A stretch of 64,000 nucleotides of DNA from Actinomadura hibisca NBRC 15177 (GTDB taxonomy: Bacteria > Actinomycetota > Actinomycetes > Streptosporangiales > Streptosporangiaceae): positions 1 to 64,000 of the forward strand of contig NZ_BCRO01000011.1 in assembly GCF_001552635.1 (NCBI RefSeq). The letters are read 5' to 3'. Below are positions 1-7,467 of the stretch, piece after piece (positions within the stretch are counted from its first letter, which is position 1; every line of letters starts with the position of its first letter). Made by a program: the position numbers and the translations under genes. Under the pieces are notes generated by a model, which saw only the letters and a list, made by a program, of their open reading frames with translations, was not told the DNA's origin and ran no database searches.

Positions 1-187
1 ACTCGCCTTCGGCATCGCCCCGCCGGGACAGTCAGTCACTCGCGCGACGGCTGAGGCCTTTGAGACAGGTCCTAGCCAAGGGGCTCGAAAGTGCCGGCGA
101 ACGAGTCCCAGCGAGATCGACCGGGTCTCTGCCGGCGGGTAGCCGCGTCATGGGCCGGGAAACAGGTGCGGGCCGGTTGGGCTCGGG
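1..187. other. window edge, no gene recognised
   Basis: The first 187 bases lie beyond the 3' end of the minus-strand exporter gene. Short open frames exist on both strands but none shows the third-position GC bias seen in the genes around it, and none resembles a family I know. It may contain the tail of a plus-strand gene that starts outside the window, but I cannot support one. Confidence 0.3.
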
Positions 188-1801
188 TCACACGTGGGCG
201 GTTTGGGCCTTGGGTGTGGCCTGGTCGTCTGGTTCGGCCTTGGGGATGAGGACGGTGGCGATCAGGCCGAGCAGGACGAAGCCCGCGGCGAGGTAGCCGC
301 CCAGGGTGACGCCGTCGGTCATGGCGGTGCGGCCGGCGTCGGCGATCGCCCGGGTTCGGGGTTGGGCGGCGAGTCCTTCGATGGCGGCGCCCGCGCTGTC
401 GGTGATGGCGCGGCTGTACTGGTCGGCCTGGGCCGTGGCCACGCCGGTGTCCTTGAGCTCGTCGTGCACCTGGGAGCTCAGGGTGGTGAAGAACACCGTG
501 GTCAGGATCGCGATGCCCAGGGCGGAGCCGAGCTGGCGGAAGGTGCTCTGGATGCCGGAGGCCTGCCCGGCGCTGCTCTCGGGGATGGCGTCGAGGACCA
601 CGTTGGTGACCTGGGCGGTCGCGAACCCGACGCCCGCGCCGTACACGCACAGGATCAGCGAGATCGACCACCACGAGCTGCCGGTGGAGGCGAACAGGGC
701 GAGCGCGCCCAGTCCGGCGACCTCCAGGGCGAGGCCGAGGCGGAGCATCGCCAGCGCCGAGACCCTGCCGGCCATGCCGAAGCTGGCGCCGCTGGCGATG
801 AAGCTGCCGATGGCGACCGGGAGCAGCGCCAGGCCCGACTGCAGGGCGCTGTAGCCGAGGGTGAACTGCAGCCACAGCGGCAGGACGGCCACGATCCCGA
901 ACTCGCCGAGCCCGATGATGAGGGTGGCGATGTTGCCGTTGCGGAAGGACGCCCTGGAGAACAGTCCGAGGTCCATGAGCGCCTTGCCGGGGTCGGCGCC
1001 GCGGCGCAGGGCCGCCTGCCGCCACACGAACGCGCCCAGCGCGACGGCCGAGCCGATCAGGGCGGCCAGGACGGGGGAGAGCCCGCCGTCCCAGGTGAAC
1101 CCGCCGATCTCCAGCGGACGGACGGTCTGGATCCAGCCGTAGGCGCGTCCCTCGACCAGCCCGAAGGCCAGCAGCCCGAGGCCGAGCACCGACAGGGCCG
1201 CGCCGGTGGCGTCGAGGCGTCCGCCGGGGCGGGGCGAGGGCGCGATCCAGGCCAGGACGCCGAAGACGATGACGACCGCGAGCGGCACGTTGATGCCGAA
1301 CGCCCACCGCCAGGAGGCGTGTTCGGCGAGCCAGCCGCCCAGCAGCGGCCCGAGGGCCGCGGCGGCGCCGATGGTCGATCCCCAGACCGCGAACGCCTGC
1401 CCGCGCGCCTTGCCGGTGAAGTTGGCGTTCAGCAGCGACAACGACGTCGGCAGCAACATCGCCGCGCCCGCGCCCTGCAGGAAGCGGGCCACGATGAGCG
1501 GGCCGCCGCCCGGGGCCAGCCCGGCCAGGACGCTGGTCGCGCCGAAGACCACGACGCCGGCGACGAAGACGCGGCGGGCCCCGACGATGTCGGCGACCCG
1601 CCCGACGACCAGCAGCAGCGCCGCGAAGACGATGGCGTAGGACTCCTGGATCCACTGCGCCTGCGTGGCGCCGGCGTCCAGATCCTCGATGATCGAGGGG
1701 ATGATCACGTTCACGATCGTGGTGTCCACCACGATCAGCGCCACGCCGAGGGCGATGGCGATCAGGCCGAGCCAGCGGCGGACGTTCGACGCCTCGCCCA
1801 T
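188..1801 (-). CDS. DHA2-family MFS drug exporter (EmrB/QacA type)
   Basis: The product is a 537-residue, 14-helix major facilitator of the proton antiporter DHA2 family, which exports drugs or toxic metabolites across the cytoplasmic membrane. Family hallmarks visible are the N-terminal helix segment VVDTTIVNVIIPSI (motif D1), the loop GRVADIVGARRVF (motif A) and the helix-5 segment GAAAALGPLLGGWL (motif C). I start at the ATG at 1801 because a GGAGG lies five bases before it; an ATG four codons upstream has no such site. The gene diverges from a marR gene, and a perfect palindrome lies in the shared promoter (1821-1839), so substrate-dependent derepression is the likely control. The substrate cannot be read from sequence. 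Confidence 0.9.
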   Translation of the reverse strand: MGEASNVRRWLGLIAIALGVALIVVDTTIVNVIIPSIIEDLDAGATQAQWIQESYAIVFAALLLVVGRVADIVGARRVFVAGVVVFGATSVLAGLAPGGGPLIVARFLQGAGAAMLLPTSLSLLNANFTGKARGQAFAVWGSTIGAAAALGPLLGGWLAEHASWRWAFGINVPLAVVIVFGVLAWIAPSPRPGGRLDATGAALSVLGLGLLAFGLVEGRAYGWIQTVRPLEIGGFTWDGGLSPVLAALIGSAVALGAFVWRQAALRRGADPGKALMDLGLFSRASFRNGNIATLIIGLGEFGIVAVLPLWLQFTLGYSALQSGLALLPVAIGSFIASGASFGMAGRVSALAMLRLGLALEVAGLGALALFASTGSSWWSISLILCVYGAGVGFATAQVTNVVLDAIPESSAGQASGIQSTFRQLGSALGIAILTTVFFTTLSSQVHDELKDTGVATAQADQYSRAITDSAGAAIEGLAAQPRTRAIADAGRTAMTDGVTLGGYLAAGFVLLGLIATVLIPKAEPDDQATPKAQTAHV

Positions 1802-1820
1802 AACTACCTCCACGATGTAA

Positions 1821-1839
1821 TAACTTCATGGTGAAGTTA
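1821..1839. promoter_or_regulatory. palindromic operator of the MarR/exporter pair
   Basis: TAACTTCA, three bases, then TGAAGTTA: a perfect inverted repeat with 8-base arms. It lies in the 90-bp gap between the divergent exporter and marR starts, just upstream of the exporter ribosome binding site. Size and position fit a MarR dimer site that controls both genes. The link to the MarR protein is inferred from location. Confidence 0.75.
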
Positions 1840-1891
1840 GTTTGCTGGCGATAGGTTGTCAAACGACGACGACGGGAGGAACGGAGACCGC

Positions 1892-2380
1892 ATGAGCGAG
1901 CCGCTTCAGCCGCAGTACGAGCGGCTACTGGAGAGCCTGCGCGGTTACGGCGCCAACTACCGGGAGTTCAGCCGCAGGTTCGCGGCCTGGCTGGGCCTGC
2001 ACTCCACCGACGCCGAGGCCCTGATCGAGATCCTCGGCGCCGAGGAACGCGGGCGACCGCTGTCCCCGGCCCGGCTCAGCGAGCGCATCTCCCTGTCCTC
2101 GGGCGCCACCACCGCCCTGCTGAACCGCCTGGAACAGGCCGGACACGTCGTCCGCACCCGGGAGCACACCGACCGGCGGATCGTCACCCTGCACAGCAGC
2201 CAACGCGTCCAGCACCTCGCCGACGAGTTCTTCGGCCCGCTCGCCGACCGCGTCGACACCGTCATGTCCGCCTACCCGCCCGGCCTGCTCGAACAGTTCC
2301 AGTCCTTCCTCACCGACCTGCGCGGCGCCATGAACGACCAACTCGCCACCGACCCGCCCCGCCCGCCCGCAGAACGCTGA
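1892..2380 (+). CDS. MarR-family transcriptional regulator
   Basis: A 162-residue winged-helix regulator of the MarR family. Residues about 45-110 hold the wing domain, with the recognition part reading LSSGATTALLNRLEQAGHVVR and the wing containing the family signature DRR. I choose the ATG at 1892, not the frame's more upstream ATG at 1856, because GGGAGGA stands 11 bases before it and the upstream start would run through promoter DNA. It is divergent from the DHA2 exporter and very probably represses it and itself through the palindrome at 1821-1839. The ligand is unknown; in this family it is usually a phenolic or drug-like compound exported by the partner. Confidence 0.88.
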   Translation: MSEPLQPQYERLLESLRGYGANYREFSRRFAAWLGLHSTDAEALIEILGAEERGRPLSPARLSERISLSSGATTALLNRLEQAGHVVRTREHTDRRIVTLHSSQRVQHLADEFFGPLADRVDTVMSAYPPGLLEQFQSFLTDLRGAMNDQLATDPPRPPAER

Positions 2381-2390
2381 CGCGGGCCGC

Positions 2391-2500
2391 GCCTTGGCCA
2401 GCGGGTTCGAGGCGATCAGCAGGTCCAGGGCGTCGTCGATCGAGGCGGTCTCCAGCTTCCTCGCGGGCCGACCCTGCTGGCGGGCAGTTACGTCACGGGC
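2391..2500 (-). pseudogene. possible Tn3-family transposase remnant
   Basis: Reading the minus strand gives a short in-frame stretch, RKLETASIDDALDLL followed by IASNPLAKA, with strong third-position GC. It resembles the segment of Tn3-family transposases that reads (H)LEAxAxDDALDLxxxLM. No start, catalytic residues or inverted repeats remain, and it is hemmed in by the marR stop and the next exporter gene. I treat it as a decayed fragment; the family assignment is from memory of the motif and is uncertain. Confidence 0.35.
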
Positions 2501-2533
2501 CGTGCGGCGCGAGATGCCATGGCCGTGGAAGCG

Positions 2534-3814
2534 TCACACCAGTTCGGGTGCGCCCTCACGAGCGAGGTCCTCGGGTTCCGGGCCGACCGGAGCCGCGCCA
2601 CGCAGCGCCGCCTCGACGCGGCGGTTGCTGGTCATGGTCGCGGTCACGGCGGTCATGGTGAGGAGGAGACCGGCGGCGGCGTAGATCGGGGTGCGCACGT
2701 CGTAGGCGGTGGCCAGCCAGCCGCCCAGCACGGCGCCGAGCGGGGCGGCGCACATGGCGAGCATGCGGGAGGTGGAGGCGACCCGGCCCATCAGGTGGGC
2801 CGGAACGATCGCCTGCCGCAACGAGGGCGCGAGCACCATGGTGGCGCCCATGCCCGCGCCGCAGACGGCGAGGGCGAGCCCGGCCGCGTACGGGTTCGGG
2901 GCGGCGGCGAGCCCCAGCATGGCCAGTCCCTCGACGGCGGCCGTGCAGGTCAGCGCGGTGCCGGTGCCGAGCCGCCGGCCGAGGAAGGGGGCGATGCCCG
3001 CGCCGAGCAGGCCGCCGGTGGCCTCGGCCGTGAGGAGCAGGCCGAAGCCGAGGGCGCCGATGCCGAGGCGGTCGTGCGCGAAGAGGGCCAGGACGGTCTC
3101 CACGGCGAGGAAGGCGATGTTCCCCACTGCCGGGCGGAGCGCGAGCCCGAGCAGCAGCCGATCACCGAAGACGTAGGCGGCCCCGGCCCGTGCCTGCCCG
3201 AGCAGCGACGCGTGGGTGGTTTCGGTGGGGCGCGGCACGGCGGGCAGCGACCGTATGAGCAGTGCGGAGAGTGCGAACGACACCGCGTCGGCGAGCAGCG
3301 GAACCGCCCGCCCGAGCGCGAACAGCGCGCTGCCCGCAGGCGGCCCGGCGAAGCCGGACGCGGCGGTCTGGGCACCGCGCAGGCGCGAGTTGGCGCGCTC
3401 CAGGAGTGCCGGGTCGCGGCCGAGCAGATCCGGCAGGTAAGCCGTGGCGGCCGTGTCGAAGAAGAGTCCCCCGAGGGCGAGCAGGAAGGCGAGGGCCGAC
3501 AGCAGCGCGATGCTCAGCACGTCGAGCGCGGCCGCGGCCGCCGCTATCGCGATCAGCGCCGCACGCGCCGCGTCCGCGACCCACATCGTGCGCCGGCGGT
3601 CCCAGCGGTCCACCAGCGCGCCGCCGAGCACCCCGAACAGCAGCCAGGGCAGCGTCCCGGCGGCCGTGACGACGGCGAGCGCCATCGGATCCCGCGTCAG
3701 CGTCAACGCCAGCAGCGGCAGCGCGGCATGGGTCACCCCGTCACCGAGCGAGGACACCGTCTGCGCGGTCCACAACCGCCCGAAGCCGGTCGGCAACTTC
3801 ACCACATCGGTCAT
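2534..3814 (-). CDS. MFS transporter, 12-helix (EntS/MFS_3-like)
   Basis: A 426-residue major facilitator of the group that includes enterobactin exporter EntS and many actinobacterial antibiotic exporters. The N-terminus reads FGRLWTAQTVSSLGDG, the usual opening of this group, and the helix 2-3 loop carries GALVDRWDRR (motif A). The start ATG overlaps the stop of the upstream arsR gene by the sequence ATGA (3811-3814), so the two are translationally coupled and form one operon. The ArsR protein probably represses both. Direction and substrate of transport cannot be told from the sequence; export is usual for this group. Confidence 0.88.
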   Translation of the reverse strand: MTDVVKLPTGFGRLWTAQTVSSLGDGVTHAALPLLALTLTRDPMALAVVTAAGTLPWLLFGVLGGALVDRWDRRRTMWVADAARAALIAIAAAAAALDVLSIALLSALAFLLALGGLFFDTAATAYLPDLLGRDPALLERANSRLRGAQTAASGFAGPPAGSALFALGRAVPLLADAVSFALSALLIRSLPAVPRPTETTHASLLGQARAGAAYVFGDRLLLGLALRPAVGNIAFLAVETVLALFAHDRLGIGALGFGLLLTAEATGGLLGAGIAPFLGRRLGTGTALTCTAAVEGLAMLGLAAAPNPYAAGLALAVCGAGMGATMVLAPSLRQAIVPAHLMGRVASTSRMLAMCAAPLGAVLGGWLATAYDVRTPIYAAAGLLLTMTAVTATMTSNRRVEAALRGAAPVGPEPEDLAREGAPELV

Positions 3815-4350
3815 TTGGCGTCCCCCTCGACCTGCCGGGGCGGAGCCGGCCGGAACAGCGCGAAGGTCAGCGAGGCGTCCGGAAGCGAGGGGTCGGACAA
3901 CTCCCGGTACTCGTCCGCCAGCGCGTCCAGCCGCGCCCCCAGCTCCGAGAACTGCTCATCGGTGAGCCGCAGATGCGCCATCCGCACGTGCCGCTCTCCG
4001 TCCGCCGGCGACGCCTCCAGGTCCGCCACCGCGTTCCGCAGCAGCACGTCCGGCTGCCCCGGCCCCGGATCGGGCAGCACGATCGATCGTGCGGCCATCG
4101 CGTAGTACCGCTCGGTGACGCCTCGCACCTTCCGCGTCCGCACCACCTTCACCAGGCCGGCCCGCTCCAGCAGCCGCACGTGGTAGCTGGAGCTCCCCTT
4201 CGCCAGCCCCACCCGCTGGGCGATCTGCGTGATCGTCGCGGGCTCGAAGCGGAGCACGGCCATGATCCGGTGACGCGTGAGGTTGGAGACGGCGCGCAGC
4301 TGCTCGTCATTGGTGACGTGGAAGGTCTCAGGAAGATCATCGTTGGGCAC
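3811..4350 (-). CDS. ArsR-type winged-helix regulator
   Basis: A 179-residue regulator of the ArsR/HTH_20 type. The N-terminal domain reads LRAVSNLTRHRIMAVL, then AQRVGLAKGSSSYHVRLLERAGLV, the standard recognition helix of this group, followed by a C-terminal helical domain with a tyrosine-rich YYAMAA segment. No cysteine metal site is visible, so it is probably not a metal sensor. The frame is open much further upstream, but a perfect inverted repeat at 4356-4381 would then lie inside the gene. I therefore start at the GTG at 4350, which gives the usual N-terminus; ATGs at 4422 and 4434 are alternatives. No clear ribosome binding site precedes the GTG, so a leaderless message is possible. 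Confidence 0.8.
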   Translation of the reverse strand: MPNDDLPETFHVTNDEQLRAVSNLTRHRIMAVLRFEPATITQIAQRVGLAKGSSSYHVRLLERAGLVKVVRTRKVRGVTERYYAMAARSIVLPDPGPGQPDVLLRNAVADLEASPADGERHVRMAHLRLTDEQFSELGARLDALADEYRELSDPSLPDASLTFALFRPAPPRQVEGDAK

Positions 4351-4355
4351 GCGCT

Positions 4356-4381
4356 CAATGGTCAACGATTCTTGACCATTG
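4356..4381. promoter_or_regulatory. palindromic operator between arsR and the VOC gene
   Basis: CAATGGTCAA, six bases, TTGACCATTG: a perfect inverted repeat with 10-base arms. It sits directly upstream of the arsR start and 65 bp before the divergent VOC-domain gene. Position and symmetry make it the likely binding site of the neighbouring ArsR-type regulator. Confidence 0.75.
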
Positions 4382-4446
4382 CGCAAGAGGGTTTCCGGTC
4401 CGGTTCGCGAAAGAACGCCCATCTCCCTGGCCATAGGGTGATCGGC

Positions 4447-5184
4447 ATGGCACTGCAACTTGTTCAGGTGAACTTCAAGGCCCGGGATGACGCGGCCCTC
4501 GGCCAGTTCTGGGCGGACGCGCTCGGCTGGGGCGTTTCCAGCGAGGGCCCCGGTGTGACCAACGTCGAGCCCCTGAACTTCACCTGGCCGGACCCCACTG
4601 CCGTCTGCGTCGATGTCGTCACCGTCCCGGACCCCGAAACGGTGAGGTACCGCGCGCACCTCGAACTCGCCACCACCTCGGCCGCCCACCAGGAGGAACT
4701 GGTCGCGCGCCTGAAGGAACTCGGCGCGACGCCCGCCGACGTGGGCCAGGGCGACGTCCCGTGGGCGGTCATGGCCGACCCTGAAGGCAACATGTTCTGC
4801 GTCCTGGAGCCCCGAGAGATCTACCGGGACACCGGACCGATCGCCGTGGTGGCGGTCGCCTGCGCGGACCCGCGGGCCATGGCCCGGTTCTGGGGCGAGG
4901 CCGTGGACTGGACCGTGCACGAGGTGGACGACGATCGTGCAGTGCTGCGCTCCGCCAAGGACGTCGGCCCGTATCTGGAGTTCCGCCGCACGCCCAACGC
5001 GGAGACCGTGTGGACCCGCGTCCACCTCGACGTGCTGCCGTACGCCGGTGACGACCAGGCGACGGAGGTGGCCCGGCTGAAGGACCTCGGTGCGACGCCC
5101 GCCGACGTGGGCCAGGGCGACGTCCCGTGGGTCGTCCTCGCCGACCCGGAGGGCAACGAGTTCTGCGTCCTCGGCCGGGGCTGA
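4447..5184 (+). CDS. two-domain VOC (glyoxalase/bleomycin-resistance) protein
   Basis: A 245-residue protein of two vicinal-oxygen-chelate domains in tandem, residues about 1-120 and 128-245. Each half has the beta-alpha-beta start (LVQVNFKARDDAALGQFW; VAVACADPRAMARFWGEA) and ends with ADPEGNxFCVL, the glutamate/asparagine-rich end typical of Glyoxalase_6. The family includes lyases, dioxygenases and drug-sequestering resistance proteins, so the reaction is open. It diverges from the arsR-exporter operon across a palindrome and may be co-regulated as a resistance or detoxification function. A 40-bp stretch is identical in both halves (4726-4765 and 5092-5131) while the rest has diverged. Confidence 0.85.
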   Translation: MALQLVQVNFKARDDAALGQFWADALGWGVSSEGPGVTNVEPLNFTWPDPTAVCVDVVTVPDPETVRYRAHLELATTSAAHQEELVARLKELGATPADVGQGDVPWAVMADPEGNMFCVLEPREIYRDTGPIAVVAVACADPRAMARFWGEAVDWTVHEVDDDRAVLRSAKDVGPYLEFRRTPNAETVWTRVHLDVLPYAGDDQATEVARLKDLGATPADVGQGDVPWVVLADPEGNEFCVLGRG

Positions 5185-5310
5185 CACCGGGCGGCTCCTC
5201 CGCCGCCGAGGAGCCCGAAAACCTTTTGAGGCCCCCTCCGCGTTCCGGTAGCTTGCCTGCTGCCCATCGCCGTGAGGACAGAGGACAAGACCGCGTGACC
5301 CCGCCTGCCC

Positions 5311-5438
5311 TTTAGACCTGACACCTTCTTCCGCTCACCTGTAGCCGACGTTCGACGTCGGTTCCGCCGGGCTGCCCTCGCGCGCCCGGTCGTACAGCGT
5401 TCGAGGCCGCGCGCAATCGGCCTCGTGTCAGGTCTAGA
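5311..5438 (+). ncRNA. multi-hairpin structured RNA leader of the DUF1062 gene
   Basis: A long closing stem pairs 5311-5324 with 5425-5438 (14 pairs, one of them G-U; 12 consecutive Watson-Crick pairs at 5313-5324/5425-5436). Inside it are three further perfect hairpins: 5345-5350/5356-5361 with a 5-base loop, 5367-5372/5384-5389 with an 11-base loop, and 5402-5408/5419-5425 with an 8-9-base loop. The layout is a four-way junction ending seven bases before the ATG of the DUF1062 gene. The 3' side of the closing stem overlaps the purine-rich AGAGAG that should serve as ribosome binding site, so folding could block translation. I do not recognise a known riboswitch class. The structure is read by eye; covariation is untested. 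Confidence 0.6.
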
Positions 5439-5444
5439 GAGTCC

Positions 5445-6005
5445 ATGTCTTCACAACCTCATATCGTGCTGCCCTGGGTCGTCCGCCGGACCAGGCTGCC
5501 GCTGCTGTCACTGCGGTGCGTGGACTGCCGGTCGGAGACGGCCACCACCGGCGAGGGCAGGTTCCGCGTCAACGCCAACGGCAAGCTGCTGGACGTGTGG
5601 CTGCTCGTCCGCTGCGTGTCCTGCGGCCGGACGGGCAAGCTCACCGTGCACGAACGAACGCCGGTCAGGTCCCTCGACCCGGCCGAGCTCGACGGCTACC
5701 GCGCCAACGATCCGGAGCTGGTGACGGCCAGGCTGCTGGATCCGCTGCTCGCCCGGCGCAACCGCTTCACCCTGGACTGGACCGGGGCCTGGCGGCTGGA
5801 CATCCCGGCGGCATGGCTCGACGAGGGCTGGCCGGTCCGGGTGCGGGTCGTCTTCGACGATCCGGTGCCGGTGCGGCCAGAGCGGCTCATCGCGCAGGGG
5901 CTCGGCCTCAGCAGGAACGAGGTGCTGCGCCGGATCAAGTGCGACGTTCCGCTGCGCCGTTCGACGAGCACCGGGTTCACCTTCACCGTGATGGCGGGGG
6001 ACTAA
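5445..6005 (+). CDS. DUF1062 family zinc-ribbon protein
   Basis: A 186-residue protein that I assign to DUF1062, a family of unknown function. The N-terminal part holds two CxxC pairs (C25/C28 and C57/C60) framing a short beta-rich segment, a likely zinc ribbon. The C-terminal part reads RPERLIAQGLGLSRNEVLRRIK, a basic helical segment that could bind nucleic acid. The start at 5445 follows AGAGAG, which partly lies in the closing stem of the structured leader upstream. Nearest genes give no functional hint: a VOC gene upstream on the same strand and a convergent gntR downstream, separated by a strong terminator hairpin. Control at the RNA level is the most interesting inference. Confidence 0.8.
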   Translation: MSSQPHIVLPWVVRRTRLPLLSLRCVDCRSETATTGEGRFRVNANGKLLDVWLLVRCVSCGRTGKLTVHERTPVRSLDPAELDGYRANDPELVTARLLDPLLARRNRFTLDWTGAWRLDIPAAWLDEGWPVRVRVVFDDPVPVRPERLIAQGLGLSRNEVLRRIKCDVPLRRSTSTGFTFTVMAGD

Positions 6006-6043
6006 CCGGGATGTAGCCGCGACGGAGCACACCGCCGCAACAG

Positions 6044-6077
6044 GGGTATGGCCGCCGCGAACGCGGCGGCCATACCC
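6044..6077. terminator. bidirectional terminator hairpin
   Basis: A 15-base perfect stem (6044-6058 with 6063-6077) around a GAAC loop lies between the convergent DUF1062 and gntR genes. There is no long T-run, which is usual for actinobacterial terminators. Confidence 0.75.
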
Positions 6078-6090
6078 GCGGCCCGCCGCA

Positions 6091-6792
6091 TCAGGCGTTC
6101 TCGGCGGGCCCGCAGTGGGCGGGGCTGATCAGTGCGGTCGCGGTCAGGGTGAGGTGCCGGACCAGCACCTCGGCCGCGGCGTCGGCGTCGCGGGCCAGTG
6201 CCGTCTCCTCCAGCAGGCGGTGCTCGGTGACGCCGTCCCGATCGGGGGCGCGGTGCGCCGACCAGCGGCGGGCCAGCTCGCTCGCGATCCACATCCGGTC
6301 GAAGGTCTCCAGCAGGACGGGGTTGCCGCACCCCTCCAGCAGGGTGCGGTGGAACACGCGATGCGCCTCGGCCCACGCCTCGCTGTAGTGCTGGCCGTCC
6401 TCCGGCAGGTACGGCGGGGTGCGCGCCAGCCGGTGGTGGGCGGCGCGCACGCGGGACTCCCATTCGACGTCGCCGCGCTCGATGGACATGCGCAACACGA
6501 CCGGCTCGATGGTGCGGCGGGCCTCGGCGATCTCCTGCCAGCGGTGGTCGGAGAAGGCCGGGACGGCGAAGCCGCGGTTGGGCAGCCGGTCGGCCAGGCC
6601 CTCGCCGACCAGCCGCACGAGCGCCTCGCGCACGACGGCCAGGCTCACGCCCTGCTGCTTGGCGAGGTCCTGCGGCTTGAGGGGGGCGCCGGGCGCGTGG
6701 TCCCCGCGCATGATCGCGTCTCGCAGGTGGGCGTGGACCTGCTCGGAGAGCATCTGCTTGCCCGACGGCGGGGCGTCGGCTGTCTGGGACAT
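6091..6792 (-). CDS. GntR-family regulator with FCD domain
   Basis: A 233-residue regulator. Residues about 15-80 are the GntR winged helix (LSEQVHAHLRDAIMRGDHAPG, then LAKQQGVSLAVVREALVRLVGEGLA). Residues about 95-225 form the all-helical FCD ligand domain with the usual EARRTIEPVV start and several histidines that bind a metal in this subfamily. FCD regulators sense small organic acids or related metabolites. It diverges from the PEBP-like gene, and an 11-bp palindrome (ATTTG-G-CAAAT at 6809-6819) lies just before its start, a good candidate for autoregulation. Ligand unknown. Confidence 0.88.
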   Translation of the reverse strand: MSQTADAPPSGKQMLSEQVHAHLRDAIMRGDHAPGAPLKPQDLAKQQGVSLAVVREALVRLVGEGLADRLPNRGFAVPAFSDHRWQEIAEARRTIEPVVLRMSIERGDVEWESRVRAAHHRLARTPPYLPEDGQHYSEAWAEAHRVFHRTLLEGCGNPVLLETFDRMWIASELARRWSAHRAPDRDGVTEHRLLEETALARDADAAAEVLVRHLTLTATALISPAHCGPAENA

Positions 6793-6808
6793 GGTCCCAT
6801 CATAGACG

Positions 6809-6819
6809 ATTTGGCAAAT
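6809..6819. promoter_or_regulatory. candidate GntR operator
   Basis: ATTTG, one base, CAAAT: a short perfect palindrome 17 bp upstream of the gntR start in the divergent promoter region. FCD-type GntR proteins commonly bind sites of about this size. Assignment is by position only. Confidence 0.45.
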
Positions 6820-6925
6820 AATCGATTTTCCGTGTTACTGTCGATTCAACGGTGACGGTCGGCGGCGCCTCCCTACGGCGTCCACCGGCCGCACCACCGC
6901 AGCACCCCTGGAAAGGAACGACGCG

Positions 6926-7459
6926 ATGAGCGCCAACGACCCCTTCGCCCGCCTCCCCGAGGCGGCCTCCTTCATGGTCACCAGCACCACCGTCGCCGAC
7001 GGCGCCGCCTGGTCGTCCGAGCAGCTCTCCTCCGGCGTCCCCGGTGGCAAGGACGTCTCCCCGCAGCTGTCCTGGAGCGGCGCTCCCGACGGCACCAGGA
7101 GCTACGCCGTCACCGTCTACGACCCCGACGCCCCCACCGGCTCGGGGTTCTGGCACTGGGCGGTCGCCGACATCTCCGCCACCGTCACCGAGCTGCCCGA
7201 GGGCGCGGGCGACGACACCGGCTCGGGCCTGCCCGAGGGGGCCTTCCAGCTGCCCAACGACGCCCGCGCACCCCGCTACATCGGCGCCGCCCCGCCCGCC
7301 GGGCACGGCCCGCACCGCTACTTCGTCGTGGTGCACGCGCTGGACGTCGAGTCCATCGGCGTCTCGGCCGACGCCACCCCGGCCGTCCTGGGCTTCACGA
7401 TGGCGGGCCACATCCTCGGCCGCGCGGTCCTGGTCGCCACCGCCGAAACCCCCGCCTGA
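6926..7459 (+). CDS. YbhB/YbcL family Raf-kinase-inhibitor-like (PEBP) protein
   Basis: A 177-residue cytoplasmic protein of the bacterial phosphatidylethanolamine-binding-protein group. Both conserved regions are visible: DPDAPTGSGFWHWAVADI near the middle (ligand pocket aspartate and tryptophan-histidine) and GPHRYFVVVHAL further on. Bacterial members are structurally well known but their cellular role is unsettled. AAAGGA stands eight bases before the ATG. The following dtxR-type gene starts eight bases after the stop, so the two probably share a transcript, while the gntR gene diverges upstream. Confidence 0.88.
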   Translation: MSANDPFARLPEAASFMVTSTTVADGAAWSSEQLSSGVPGGKDVSPQLSWSGAPDGTRSYAVTVYDPDAPTGSGFWHWAVADISATVTELPEGAGDDTGSGLPEGAFQLPNDARAPRYIGAAPPAGHGPHRYFVVVHALDVESIGVSADATPAVLGFTMAGHILGRAVLVATAETPA

Positions 7460-7467
7460 CCAGCGAC

